Assembly (NCBI RefSeq): GCF_030697375.1
Contig: NZ_JAUYQD010000018.1
Span: forward strand, 234,250-298,249
Source of the DNA: Rhodoferax sp.
GTDB lineage: Bacteria; Pseudomonadota; Gammaproteobacteria; Burkholderiales; Burkholderiaceae_C
Length of the DNA stretch: 64,000 bases
Direction of reading: 5' to 3'
Part shown: piece after piece, positions 1-7,866 of the stretch
Layout of the letters: every line of letters starts with the position of its first letter
Position numbering within the stretch: position 1 is the first letter of the stretch
Made by a program: the position numbers and the translations under genes
Notes under the pieces: model-generated
Database searches by the model: none
Seen by the model: the letters and a program-made list of their open reading frames with translations, nothing else
Told to the model about the DNA's origin: nothing

Positions 1-145
1 TGTCGCCATCGACCAGCACAGGATTCGTCCAGCCATACTCGACGATGCTGGCGGCGATCTTGGCCACCTGTTCGTCGGTGTGGGTGCGCGGATTCCGGGC
101 GTAAGGAATCAGCGCCTCGACCTTGCGGTACTCGACGTTGAGCAT
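1..145 (-). CDS. ParB N-terminal domain protein, probable phage DNA methylase (N-terminal fragment, runs off left edge)
   Basis: The reverse strand reads 48 codons from an ATG at 145 without a stop to the window edge. The peptide contains EALIPYARNPRTH followed by QVAKIAASIVEYGW and NPVLVDGD, the signature of the ParB/Srx nuclease-like N-terminal domain. In phages this domain is commonly fused to an adenine or cytosine DNA methylase that precedes the terminase genes; the methylase half would lie outside the window, so that part is inference. A strong terminator-like hairpin (164-209) sits only 18 bases upstream of the start codon, leaving no room for an ordinary promoter. Confidence 0.7.
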   Translation of the reverse strand, partial: MLNVEYRKVEALIPYARNPRTHTDEQVAKIAASIVEYGWTNPVLVDGD

Positions 146-163
146 GTTCTGTTTGTGCTTCCC

Positions 164-209
164 AAAAAAAAGCAGCCCGGACGAGAAGGTGTTGAACCTC
201 GTCGCGGGC
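164..209 (-). terminator. Rho-independent terminator directly upstream of the ParB/methylase gene
   Basis: On the minus strand the arms are GCCC..GACGAGGT and ACCT..CGTC..GGGC around a 5-nt loop, with a 3-nt bulge, followed by TGC and eight U residues. It lies in the 5' untranslated region of the ParB-domain gene rather than after a gene, so it would act as a gate on that gene. Confidence 0.6.
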
Positions 210-235
210 CGCAAGCGGCATTGCAGGATTGAAAT

Positions 236-271
236 GAAAAACCCGCCGACGCTTAAGATCGTGGGCGGGTT
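236..271 (-). terminator. Terminator at the end of the phage replication operon
   Basis: On the minus strand AACCCGCC pairs with GGCGGGTT (240-247 with 264-271) and is followed by a short T run. It is the first of two terminators met by transcription coming from the DUF6362 gene. Confidence 0.5.
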
Positions 272-298
272 CGTGATGTGTGGCCGATGGTGGCGGGG

Positions 299-333
299 TG
301 CAAACTGCAAACCCTGCAAACCTCGGTTTGCAG
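299..333. repeat. Cluster of four TGCAAAC motifs (three direct, one inverted)
   Basis: TGCAAAC occurs at 299-305, 306-312 and 315-321, and its complement GTTTGCA at 326-332. The last two form a perfect 9-bp inverted repeat, CTGCAAACC/GGTTTGCAG, at 314-333. The cluster lies in the 393-base non-coding stretch 146-538, upstream (in the minus direction) of both terminators. I see no convincing gene, tRNA or consensus promoter in the rest of that stretch. Confidence 0.6.
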
Positions 334-538
334 TCGGACGCTAGAGCAATGCCGCGCTCGCGCCCCCCGCATTGCGATTTGGCGAGGAAGGACCCCTTTT
401 GCCTCGGGCCAACTCCGCTACTGACGCACCTTTCGCAACCATAGCCGTCACTGTAGGGCAAAACTACCTGAAATGCGACACCTTGCCAGCCACCCCAAAA
501 GGACAAACGCGGCAAAGCATGGACAAGCGTCGAAGCTA

Positions 539-955
539 TTACCCTACGTTGCTCAGGATTTTGGAAGGTGTCTGTGTGTCTTGGTCGTTGAGCTTCACTA
601 CGACAGCGTCCAAAGCCTTCTGCCAATGACGTTGTGCCGTCTTGGTACAGCAAGCAAAGCGGATGGATATGTCCCTCCATCCATACCGCTTGGCACGCAT
701 CCATACGAGGTGACGCTGCTCGACCTCAAGCCACTGCACCCAACGCATCGTCTCCAGCATCCGGTCGATGTCAACCGGGCTTGGCGGGAAGGGTCGGTAC
801 ACAGTCTCTCCAGCAGAGAACGCTTCCCACTCCTTGCGCACGAAGGCAGGCCACGTATTGAAGTAGCCCTGCACACGTACCGGAGGCAGGCGTCGTCCGG
901 TGTCGGCAGCATCTTCGAAACGTGCTGCGACGTCATCTATCGTCCAGTCAGTCAT
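539..955 (-). CDS. DUF6362 family phage protein
   Basis: This 138-residue protein starts MTDWTIDDVAARFEDAAD, after a GAGGGA ribosome site, and overlaps the stop of the preceding gene. The mid part has PPSPVDIDRMLETMRWVQWLE and then VWMRAKRYGWRDISIRF followed by TAQRHWQKAL, which resembles a C-terminal helix-turn-helix and matches the DUF6362 family found beside terminase and methylase genes in prophages. Its role is unknown; DNA binding is inferred from the helix-turn-helix-like tail. It is the last gene of the operon before two terminators. Confidence 0.65.
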   Translation of the reverse strand: MTDWTIDDVAARFEDAADTGRRLPPVRVQGYFNTWPAFVRKEWEAFSAGETVYRPFPPSPVDIDRMLETMRWVQWLEVEQRHLVWMRAKRYGWRDISIRFACCTKTAQRHWQKALDAVVVKLNDQDTQTPSKILSNVG

Positions 956-1151
956 GACGTGTCCCTCCGTACAGTCGTTCACCAATGCGTCGCACGATCT
1001 CGCGTTCGATGAAGTCCAGTCGCTCGTCGGACTCATTGACCACCAGGATGTGTTGGTCACGCCAGCCGTTACGCTTCATCGCGTCCAGATCCGTGGTGTC
1101 TGGTTGCAGCCGACCAAGGGGGCAGCGGTATTGGGGTGTTGGTGCCTTCAT
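948..1151 (-). CDS. Small phage protein of unknown function
   Basis: A 67-residue protein starting MKAPTPQYRCPLGRLQPDTT after an AGGAGGTGTGAC ribosome site. It has one central segment, MKRNGWRDQHILVV, and a charged C-terminal helix. It overlaps the DUF6362 gene downstream by 8 bases and follows the RuvC-like gene by one base, so it is certainly cotranslated. I do not recognise a domain. Confidence 0.6.
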   Translation of the reverse strand: MKAPTPQYRCPLGRLQPDTTDLDAMKRNGWRDQHILVVNESDERLDFIEREIVRRIGERLYGGTRHD

Positions 1152-1152
1152 G

Positions 1153-1644
1153 TCACACCTCCTGTGTCTCGATGGCCCAGTGCAACAATGCAAGGGCATC
1201 GGCTTCGTTGTCGTCGCAAGGGGAGTGACCACGCAACTGGACGGACGCGATCATCTCGTCTTTGCCCGCGTTGCCTTTGCCGGTCGCGTGCTTCTTGATC
1301 GTGCCGACCGGAACGCCTTGGTACGGGATGTTGTGATGCTCACACCAAGCAGTGAGGTGACCCATGAAGCCACCGTAGGCGTGCGCTGCATCGACGCCCG
1401 CATGTCGTCGTACCTCCTCGAAGAACACCGCGTTGATGTGGTTGCTGGTGCCCAGCAGTTCGTTGAGCCAGCGCTTGAACCGGAGGAAGCGCATTCCGCC
1501 GCCCTCGAATCGTTGCGGCTTGAAGTGTTCGGTGCCACTGGTGATCGTGGTGTCCAGGTGGTGCAGTGCCCACCCGGTGTGCGTGCCCAGATCGAGCGCC
1601 AGAATCGTTGTGTTCGTTGTCGCGTTTGTCGTTTTCATCGTCAT
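1153..1644 (-). CDS. RuvC-like phage Holliday junction nuclease
   Basis: This 163-residue protein has an RNase H-like fold signature. It starts with ALDLGTHTGWAL (Asp18), continues with VFFEEVRRH (Glu76/Glu77) near the middle, and ends with DDNEADALALLHWA (acidic Asp/Glu cluster at 144-149), the acidic set expected of RuvC-type resolvases. The chosen ATG at 1644 has GGAG upstream; a longer in-frame reading to 1788 lacks this. It probably resolves branched replication intermediates before packaging. It lies directly after the primase/helicase gene. Confidence 0.8.
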   Translation of the reverse strand: MTMKTTNATTNTTILALDLGTHTGWALHHLDTTITSGTEHFKPQRFEGGGMRFLRFKRWLNELLGTSNHINAVFFEEVRRHAGVDAAHAYGGFMGHLTAWCEHHNIPYQGVPVGTIKKHATGKGNAGKDEMIASVQLRGHSPCDDNEADALALLHWAIETQEV

Positions 1645-1780
1645 TGCTCCAGAGTTTTGTGGGCGAGTGACGGATGTGACGGGTTTGTCGGATACATCTC
1701 TTTGCCTGCGCATGCGCGCGCACACGTGTAGAGAGTTATACGAAGAACCCGTCGCATCCGTCACTCGACGGTTTTGTTGG

Positions 1781-4057
1781 TCAGTCATCGCGGTACGGAT
1801 AGCTGGGGCTGTAGGGCTTTGGTCTGAGGGAAAGTCCCGTCAAGCCGCGCACGCCACCGGTCAGTCGGCACTTCTCGAACTTGCGTGTGGCCATCAGTTC
1901 GGAGAAACGCTTGACCGAGCCGACGTACTCGCCCGCGCGCTCGGCCCACTCACGCCAGTCGGAGAACAGCTCGGACACGCCCTCGCGGCTGGTCTTGGCC
2001 AGCAGGCAGCGTTCTTCAATCCACTGCCCGAGCGCGTCCTCGGCCTCGAAATATTCCTCGGTAGCCGACACCACGCTGGCAGGCGGTTTGAGCCCTTGCT
2101 GTTGCCAGAGGCGGCAACCCTCGACCGCCCACGCCAGAATGCCGTCGCGTTCCTTGAGCAGCTTCTCGGTGAGCTTGCCGTCACGTTTGTCGGGCGGGAT
2201 GGTGACCGTGAACGGGATCAGGTGCAGCCGACGCTTCATCGCCTCGTCCACGTTGCGAATGGATGGTTTGTGGTTGCCCGCGATCACCAGCTTGAACTGC
2301 GGCACGTACTCGAAGAAGTCCTGGCGCATGAAGCGCGCTGACACCTTGTCGCCACCGGTGATCGCCTTAACTTTGGACTCGTTCCAGCGCCGCCCTTGCT
2401 CGGTTTCGATGGCGGACACGAAGCGCGCGCCGCGCAGCCCGGCCAGATCGGTTGGGTGCCGGTCGGTGCGTGCGTCCATGAACGTGTCCATCGGCGCGTT
2501 GGCCGCGTAGTCGCCAAGGATCGTGGTGATCACGTTGACGAACACCGACTTGCCGTTCGCGCCGGTGCCGTACAGGAAAAACAGCGCGTGCTCGCTGGTG
2601 ATGCCTGTCAGGCAATAGCCCACCATCAACTGCAAGTAGGCGATCAACTCGGCGTCGCCGCCGGTGACGTCGGCCAGGAACGCAAGCCACGTTGCGCAGT
2701 CGCCCTTGGGTGTTGCCGTGCTCACCTTGGTCATGCGGTCGTCGCGCCGGTGCGGACGCATCCGGCCCGAGCGTAGATCGACCACGCCGCCCGGCGTATT
2801 GAGCGCCCAGGTATCGGCATCCCATTCATCGGCAGTGGAGGCGTGCTTGGGATCGGAGCGTGCGATCTTCTCGACCGCCGAAATGGTGGACGAACTGGCG
2901 AGCTTGGCTTTCAACCTCGGGCCGTCCGCCTTAAGCGATGCCGTGCGGCAGATGCCCCGGGCGAGATGCGAGACGAACAGCACCTGATCGGCATTCCAGC
3001 GCACGCCCGTCCAGACCAGCCACTTGCCCCACAGGGCGCAGTAACGCCAGTCCTCGCCGTAGCGGCGGGTGAAGGCGGTGGACAAACCGTCCTCGGTGCT
3101 CCAATCGATACCGGTCAAGAGATCGGGTGGCGGTGCCTCCTCGATTGAGCGCATGACTGGCATCCGCTCGCCGACAGCGAGGAAGCCAGCGACATCGAAG
3201 CCCTCGGGGATGGCGTTAGCCGCATCCCAGCCTTCCGGCTTGTCGTCGGGCGGCACGAGGATGACGCAGGACGCAGCACCAGACTGCAAGATGGCCTGCG
3301 ACGCGCGGTCGGCGTAGTCCCATCCCGGCCCATCGCGGTCGGGCCAGATCAGCACCGACTTGCCAGCCAGCGGCGACCAGTCCGTTTTGTCGACCGGGGC
3401 GTTCGCGCCGTGCATTGCCGTGGTGGCCACGACACCGATGTCGATCAGCGCCTGCGCGCACTTTTCGCCTTCGACCAGGACGACTTGACGGGCAGCGGCC
3501 AAGCCCGGCTGGTTGTAGAGGGGACGCGACTCGGGCGGTGCCATCTTGCGGCGCTTGGCATCCCACGGCCGGAATTCCTTCTTGCGCCCGGGCGGATCGT
3601 AGCGGTACACGACGGCGATCAGCTTGCCGGTGGCGTCGAAGTAATCCCACTTCGCTGTGGCGGGGCCGAGATCATCGACCGGCGGCGCTGGTTTGGCCTT
3701 GCGTACCGGTGCCGACCGGGCGCGTCCAAGCAGATCGTTGGCCTGCGTCAGCACGCGTGGAAAGTCGATGTGGACGTCGGCTCCAAGGTAAGCCGCGATC
3801 AGATCGAAAATGTCGCCACCGTCGCCAGTGGCGCGATCTGTCCATAAACCTGCCTTCGCGCCGGCAAGTACGATCTCGAGACTGTCACCGGGGCTGCCGA
3901 GCACGTCACCAATCAGGAATTTACCGCCGCGCTTCTTTCCAGTCGGGAACATCGTCGTCAGCGCCGATTCAAGCCGTGCGATCAGCTCCGTGCGAATTTC
4001 GTCGCGTTCTGCATCCCGGTTGCCGATGGGTGGAGATGTGTCATTGAAGTCGATCAT
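1781..4057 (-). CDS. Phage primase/helicase: Toprim plus D5-type SF3 helicase
   Basis: A 758-residue replication protein. Toprim-type motifs are visible at about residues 195-200 (VEGEKC) and 238-242 (WPDRD), and the SF3 helicase Walker A loop GTGANGKS at about 497-504, followed by the motif DLAGLRGARFVSAIE and then VIAGNHKP. This is the P4/D5 primase-helicase layout, combining primer synthesis and unwinding at a phage or plasmid origin. An obvious N-terminal zinc ribbon is absent. The ATG at 4057 follows AGGGAGG and overlaps the stop of the preceding HTH gene. Confidence 0.9.
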   Translation of the reverse strand: MIDFNDTSPPIGNRDAERDEIRTELIARLESALTTMFPTGKKRGGKFLIGDVLGSPGDSLEIVLAGAKAGLWTDRATGDGGDIFDLIAAYLGADVHIDFPRVLTQANDLLGRARSAPVRKAKPAPPVDDLGPATAKWDYFDATGKLIAVVYRYDPPGRKKEFRPWDAKRRKMAPPESRPLYNQPGLAAARQVVLVEGEKCAQALIDIGVVATTAMHGANAPVDKTDWSPLAGKSVLIWPDRDGPGWDYADRASQAILQSGAASCVILVPPDDKPEGWDAANAIPEGFDVAGFLAVGERMPVMRSIEEAPPPDLLTGIDWSTEDGLSTAFTRRYGEDWRYCALWGKWLVWTGVRWNADQVLFVSHLARGICRTASLKADGPRLKAKLASSSTISAVEKIARSDPKHASTADEWDADTWALNTPGGVVDLRSGRMRPHRRDDRMTKVSTATPKGDCATWLAFLADVTGGDAELIAYLQLMVGYCLTGITSEHALFFLYGTGANGKSVFVNVITTILGDYAANAPMDTFMDARTDRHPTDLAGLRGARFVSAIETEQGRRWNESKVKAITGGDKVSARFMRQDFFEYVPQFKLVIAGNHKPSIRNVDEAMKRRLHLIPFTVTIPPDKRDGKLTEKLLKERDGILAWAVEGCRLWQQQGLKPPASVVSATEEYFEAEDALGQWIEERCLLAKTSREGVSELFSDWREWAERAGEYVGSVKRFSELMATRKFEKCRLTGGVRGLTGLSLRPKPYSPSYPYRDD

Positions 4058-4317
4058 TCGCCTCCCTCTTCTGGAGTCGGCACTGCGCTGCCGTCCCGGC
4101 CCTGCGGCACGCGGGCACTGGTCGCCCACGCGGTGAGTTCGCAGAGCCGATAGCGAACCAAGCCGCCAAGCAGGTAGTGCGGAATGCGGTACTTGGCGCG
4201 CATGGTGTGATCGGCAAACCAGTAGTACGGCAGACGCAATGCGGCCGCAGCCTGCTTGGCGTCGATCATTGGCTCGTCGTCGTCGACCGGTGCTATTCCT
4301 GTGTTGTTGTCGTTCAT
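4054..4317 (-). CDS. Small excisionase/AlpA-like DNA-binding protein
   Basis: An 87-residue protein starting MNDNNTGIAPVDDD. Residues 20-70 (IDAKQAAAALRLPYYWF, then a segment ending GGLVRYRLCELTAWAT) look like the winged HTH of excisionase and MerR-type proteins: recognition of a hydrophobic helix pair, then an arginine-containing wing. It is sandwiched between the nuclease and primase genes with 4-base overlaps on both sides. A role in regulating or loading replication is inference. Confidence 0.6.
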   Translation of the reverse strand: MNDNNTGIAPVDDDEPMIDAKQAAAALRLPYYWFADHTMRAKYRIPHYLLGGLVRYRLCELTAWATSARVPQGRDGSAVPTPEEGGE

Positions 4318-5051
4318 GTTTGCGTTCTCCAGCAGCGGTCTTGCCACGCGCACATCCGGCATTCGAAGTGGGTCTGGTCGGTGAACGCGCGCGGCAGAAG
4401 TTCTCCCGCTTCGGTCGCCGTGATCACCTTCACCGCCCGATCCGACATGCGTTGGGCAAGGGCTGCGTCAAAGGGCACTAGCTCGGTGTAGATCTCCATC
4501 GTGTCGGCGTTCACCGCCGTGAAAATCGCCGGGTGCTCGTGTAGTTCGAGATAGGCCTGGTACAGCGCGACTTGCGCCGCGTAGACCGGCTTGGAAATGG
4601 CGAGCCGGTTCTTTTCCAGATCGCGCCACGATTTCGAGCCGAGGCATTTGTTTTCCCAAAGCGCCGGGTAGGCGAAGCCCTCGGGGCCACCGACGAATAC
4701 ACCGTCGATATGCCCCTGCAGCCGACCATCGGCCACCGAGAATCCGAATTGCTCGCCGTCGGCCTTGTGGGTGCGCAGATCAAAACCTGCATCCCGCAGC
4801 CATCCGACCATGCATTCCTCGTTGACGTGGCCACGCTCGAAAATGCGCAATATCCGGCCTTGGATGTCGCGCCCATAATCGACCGGTGCTTGCGCGAACT
4901 CAAACTGGAGCGCGCGTTCGCAGGCCACGCCCAATCGGGATGCACCGAGATAGCGGCGCACTACCTGACCAGCACGCGCTTGCTGCAGACCGGCATCGAC
5001 CAGCGCGGTAATTTGCCCGGACACGCTCGCTGTGGAATTGAAGTCCATCAT
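4314..5051 (-). CDS. Cas4-like PD-(D/E)XK exonuclease with a four-cysteine iron-sulfur pattern
   Basis: A 245-residue nuclease. The active-site motifs are GHIDG (113-117) and ENK (133-135). One cysteine lies near the N terminus in GVACERAL (Cys44) and three lie at the C terminus in CRMCAWQDRC (231, 234, 240). That C-(n)-CxxCxxxxxC spacing is the Fe-S arrangement known from Cas4 and AddB. No CRISPR genes or arrays are nearby, so it is best read as a phage recombination or end-processing nuclease that works with the RecA-fold ATPase encoded upstream. The start at 5051 (ATG ATG) has GGGAG 8 nt upstream. Confidence 0.8.
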   Translation of the reverse strand: MMDFNSTASVSGQITALVDAGLQQARAGQVVRRYLGASRLGVACERALQFEFAQAPVDYGRDIQGRILRIFERGHVNEECMVGWLRDAGFDLRTHKADGEQFGFSVADGRLQGHIDGVFVGGPEGFAYPALWENKCLGSKSWRDLEKNRLAISKPVYAAQVALYQAYLELHEHPAIFTAVNADTMEIYTELVPFDAALAQRMSDRAVKVITATEAGELLPRAFTDQTHFECRMCAWQDRCWRTQT

Positions 5052-5515
5052 GGCTTCGTCTCCCACGGCAGATCATCCTCAAGGTCGGCGAAGGGATCAT
5101 TGATGCTCTCCTTCATGCCGCGCACCGGCGGATATTTGGTTGCGTCGTGATGCTCGACCATCGCCTCTGTGTAGCGGGTGACGATGGCATCAATGACCTG
5201 CAGCGCTTCGGCTTCCGAGTAATCCCCGAGAGGCTTCGTAAATCCGATCCCGCCAGCCACTTCACCGAAGGCCTTCAGGCATTTTTTCATCGAGGCGAGT
5301 TCGACATCAGAGGGATCGATCATCGTGACCTCCCTGCACTTGATCGGCTCGTCCTTGGCTTTGAGCCAGTTGCCGTACATCGTGTGAAATACGTTCTGGC
5401 AGCGCTGCGAGCAGAACACCCAGTCGATGGGGTAGCGGAGGGGACTGCCGACACCGTGTCGGTTGTCGGTATGGCCGAATCCTCGCGCCTGACGTTTGCA
5501 GACCCAGCATTTCAC
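5048..5515 (-). CDS. DUF6511 family zinc-finger phage protein
   Basis: A 155-residue protein beginning with a GTG codon that overlaps the stop of the P63C gene and follows GAGGGAG. The N terminus has MKCWVCKRQARGFGHTD and, about 30 residues later, VFCSQRCQ, so two CxxC-like pairs probably bind zinc. The rest is acidic and helical. DUF6511 proteins are known from prophages of Proteobacteria, with no assigned function. Confidence 0.7.
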   Translation of the reverse strand: MKCWVCKRQARGFGHTDNRHGVGSPLRYPIDWVFCSQRCQNVFHTMYGNWLKAKDEPIKCREVTMIDPSDVELASMKKCLKAFGEVAGGIGFTKPLGDYSEAEALQVIDAIVTRYTEAMVEHHDATKYPPVRGMKESINDPFADLEDDLPWETKP

Positions 5516-6366
5516 GCTCCCTCCTCAAACTCGTCGACCAGCAGACCGAGCTGCAGCGCGCCGCCCGCGAAGGCAGCCTCGCAGCGCCTGCTGAAGTCGC
5601 GGTAGTTGGTCGAGCAGCGGGCTATCGCCGTCACTGAATGAATCTGCTGCTCCAGCCGCGCCAGCCCTTTGTCGGTCAACCATTGGTGGTGTTTGTCAGA
5701 GATGCGCTTGCGATTGCGGATCTCGTCGAGCAACTCCTCCGGCAGCACCGGCCCGTAGACCCAGCGCTGAGTAATCTGGCCAAGGACGTGGGGTGGGTTC
5801 TGGGCGTGGCCCTGGTATTTCCAGCCGAACAGCCGGTAGATGGCGCGGTAGTAGTCGGCGTGGAAGCGCCGCTCCCACGAGCAGCTGGATTGGCGCAGCA
5901 GCTTGCTGATCAAATCCTGCAGAGCATCGGGCGCACGGTGGTACTGATAGCCCGTTGCCTCATCGATCAGCGCGACCTCGCCGGTGGTGGCCAGCGCGTG
6001 CATGATCTTCATGCAGTTGGGCACGATCCCCCGACGCGCCTTGTGCAGCGTCCCGGTCAGCGCAGCATTGACAACGGCAGATGCAAGATCAGCGATGATC
6101 CCGGCCGGAAAGAACTGTGTTTGGCGACCAGATGGCAGCAAAATCGGCTCACGAGTTTTTTCCAATTGCGACAAGGAGTTAGGCGCAAAATCCGTGAGAA
6201 ATCGAGCGAATCGGCCACCCTTGTGGCCTTCGTGGAAGCCGAGTAATTTGGCAAGCTGGCGACGCACGTAGCCGCGTTCGCCGCCCTTGAGGACGACAGC
6301 TTCGCACTCAAGGTCGCCGAAACGCACGACGCCGTAATGGCTGGCAGTAAGAATGGACGTATTCAT
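5512..6366 (-). CDS. P63C domain phage protein
   Basis: A 284-residue protein. The middle contains the P63C-type segment with FHADYYRAIYRLFGW followed by PPHVLGQITQRWVYGPVLPEE and a basic region around NRKRISDKHHQWL. P63C domains are found in phage and mobile-element proteins, with unknown function. The ORF could begin at 6372 (ATGACCATG), but AAGGGG is better spaced for the ATG at 6366. It is followed at a 4-base overlap by the DUF6511 gene. Confidence 0.7.
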   Translation of the reverse strand: MNTSILTASHYGVVRFGDLECEAVVLKGGERGYVRRQLAKLLGFHEGHKGGRFARFLTDFAPNSLSQLEKTREPILLPSGRQTQFFPAGIIADLASAVVNAALTGTLHKARRGIVPNCMKIMHALATTGEVALIDEATGYQYHRAPDALQDLISKLLRQSSCSWERRFHADYYRAIYRLFGWKYQGHAQNPPHVLGQITQRWVYGPVLPEELLDEIRNRKRISDKHHQWLTDKGLARLEQQIHSVTAIARCSTNYRDFSRRCEAAFAGGALQLGLLVDEFEEGA

Positions 6367-6376
6367 GGTCATCCCC

Positions 6377-7015
6377 TTATTGCGCCCATGACGGTTTTCC
6401 CGTCACGGGTGCGCGTTGTGCAGCAGCAGCGGGAGCCTGATAGGCCGGTGCCGCCTGCGCCGGAGCGCCCGACGTGCCGCCGCCGGTGTTGGTCTTTGGC
6501 GGCACACCCTTCAACTTGGCGTAGTCCGCGTGGTCGGGCTCGACCGCGAGCTTCGCCACGTTGCGATCCGCGCCCTTGGCGTCCTTCTCGATGTCAACGC
6601 GGACGATGAACTCGATTCCGTCAAGCTCATGAAAACCTTGGATGCGACGCGCGGCCGCCGCCTGTGGCGTGTTGTCCTGCGGGTGGATATTGCGGGCGCT
6701 GTTGAGCGCGGCGCGGATGAAACTGCGTCCCATCTGTCCCCAGGTCGGCCCTTTGGGGGAATGCAGACCGATGTTGCTCCACATCTTTCGTTTGACGTGG
6801 TCACCATCGGTCACCACAAACTCGGCCACAAGATAGATCGAGCCGGTCTCGAAGGATTCGGTGGCGTAGCCGCCACCCCAGCCTTGTGCGGGATCGTCGT
6901 AACCCCCGGGTTTGATAGTCATGCGTACCGGCACCACGGTACCCTTGGGGATCAGGTCAAAACCGGACTGCTGTGAGTCGGCGTCATTAAAGTCATTCCA
7001 TGCATTGGCAGTCAT
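6377..7015 (-). CDS. Phage ssDNA-binding-like / DUF669-like protein
   Basis: A 212-residue protein starting MTANAWNDFNDADSQQSGFD after an AAGGAG site. A beta-rich core covers residues about 20-150 (VPVRMTIKPGGYDD, then a segment through NIGLHSPKGPTWGQMGR). A flexible Ala/Pro/Gly-rich tail ends KPSWAQ. The core-plus-disordered-tail layout and the position after a RecA-fold ATPase gene suggest a single-strand binding or replication accessory protein. The family assignment is by resemblance only. Confidence 0.55.
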   Translation of the reverse strand: MTANAWNDFNDADSQQSGFDLIPKGTVVPVRMTIKPGGYDDPAQGWGGGYATESFETGSIYLVAEFVVTDGDHVKRKMWSNIGLHSPKGPTWGQMGRSFIRAALNSARNIHPQDNTPQAAAARRIQGFHELDGIEFIVRVDIEKDAKGADRNVAKLAVEPDHADYAKLKGVPPKTNTGGGTSGAPAQAAPAYQAPAAAAQRAPVTGKPSWAQ

Positions 7016-7020
7016 TGCGA

Positions 7021-7866
7021 TTACTCCTTGGATTCGATGTTGGTTTGGGCGGCGGCGCTGGGTGTGGAAGCGCTGCTTGCGCACTTGGCGATCAGTGCGC
7101 CGAGATGCGGCGGCTCCAGCAGGTCGAGCCGACCGCTGCGGTCTTTGGCGGGGAAGCCGTAGGGATTGACGGTGTGGGTGACGAAGGCGCGATACGAACT
7201 ACCGTCGTCGGCCTTGATTTCGGCCAGCGTCACCACCTCGTCGACGATCCCCGGCAGCTCGAGGCTGGTCTTGCTGCCTTCGATCTGCGGCACGAACACC
7301 TTGCGATTGAAGTCATCAAGACGTTCGTCAAGAATCGCCACGAAGATCACGTTCTTGCCCCGAGCGTGTTGCAGGTGGGTCAATGCACCGATCATTTCCT
7401 GCCCGAGCAGCCCATAGGCCGCACGCAGATCCGGCTTTCCAGAACGGTCACTGACCGCGCCCGGTTGGGATTTACACCAAGCGAAACACTGTCGCGACAA
7501 CTGCGTGATCGAGTCGAGGAAGAAGGTCTGGTAGCGATCAAGTTGCGTGGCGTCGCCAAACTTCTCGACGACGTGATCAAAATGCGCCTGCGAAAACGCG
7601 CACTCGGCTGGCAGCGACTTATCGGGACCCGAGAGGAACACGAAGAAGTCACGGCTTTCCGGCCAGGACGCGGGGCGGATGGTGTCGCCCGGCCAATCAG
7701 CCACCGAAAGATCGCCAGCCTCGATGTCGATGAACAGCGTGGTGTCGGGGTCGAGGTCTTTCAGTCGGGTGGTTTTGCCGATGCCGGATTTGCCCAGCAG
7801 CAGGAGCTTGACGCCCTTGCGCTCGGCCATCCGTTCGACGGCGGACACGATGGGGAGCTTTTTCAT
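7021..7866 (-). CDS. RecA-fold phage ATPase, Sak4-like recombinase
   Basis: A 281-residue ATPase with Walker A GKSGIGKTT at 25-33 and a Walker B-like strand YQTFFLDSITQLSR near residue 110-125, followed by the sensor region KNVIFVAILDERLDD. Phage AAA_24/Sak4 proteins of this size are RecA-like single-strand annealing or exchange proteins. Its neighbours support this: a nuclease, an SSB-like protein and a RuvC-like resolvase lie in the same operon. The reading frame continues far upstream, but the ATG at 7866 overlaps the previous stop and is the natural start. Confidence 0.75.
   Translation of the reverse strand: MKKLPIVSAVERMAERKGVKLLLLGKSGIGKTTRLKDLDPDTTLFIDIEAGDLSVADWPGDTIRPASWPESRDFFVFLSGPDKSLPAECAFSQAHFDHVVEKFGDATQLDRYQTFFLDSITQLSRQCFAWCKSQPGAVSDRSGKPDLRAAYGLLGQEMIGALTHLQHARGKNVIFVAILDERLDDFNRKVFVPQIEGSKTSLELPGIVDEVVTLAEIKADDGSSYRAFVTHTVNPYGFPAKDRSGRLDLLEPPHLGALIAKCASSASTPSAAAQTNIESKE

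Noticed and set aside
299..333. TGCAAAC cluster as a plasmid iteron origin
   Set aside because: There are only four copies, with uneven spacing and one inverted, no Rep gene, and the primase is over 1.4 kb away. Left as an unassigned regulatory cluster.
4314..5051. Evidence for a CRISPR system from the Cas4-like protein
   Set aside because: No repeat array, Cas1 or Cas2 is visible; the neighbours are phage replication proteins, so the homology alone does not support CRISPR.
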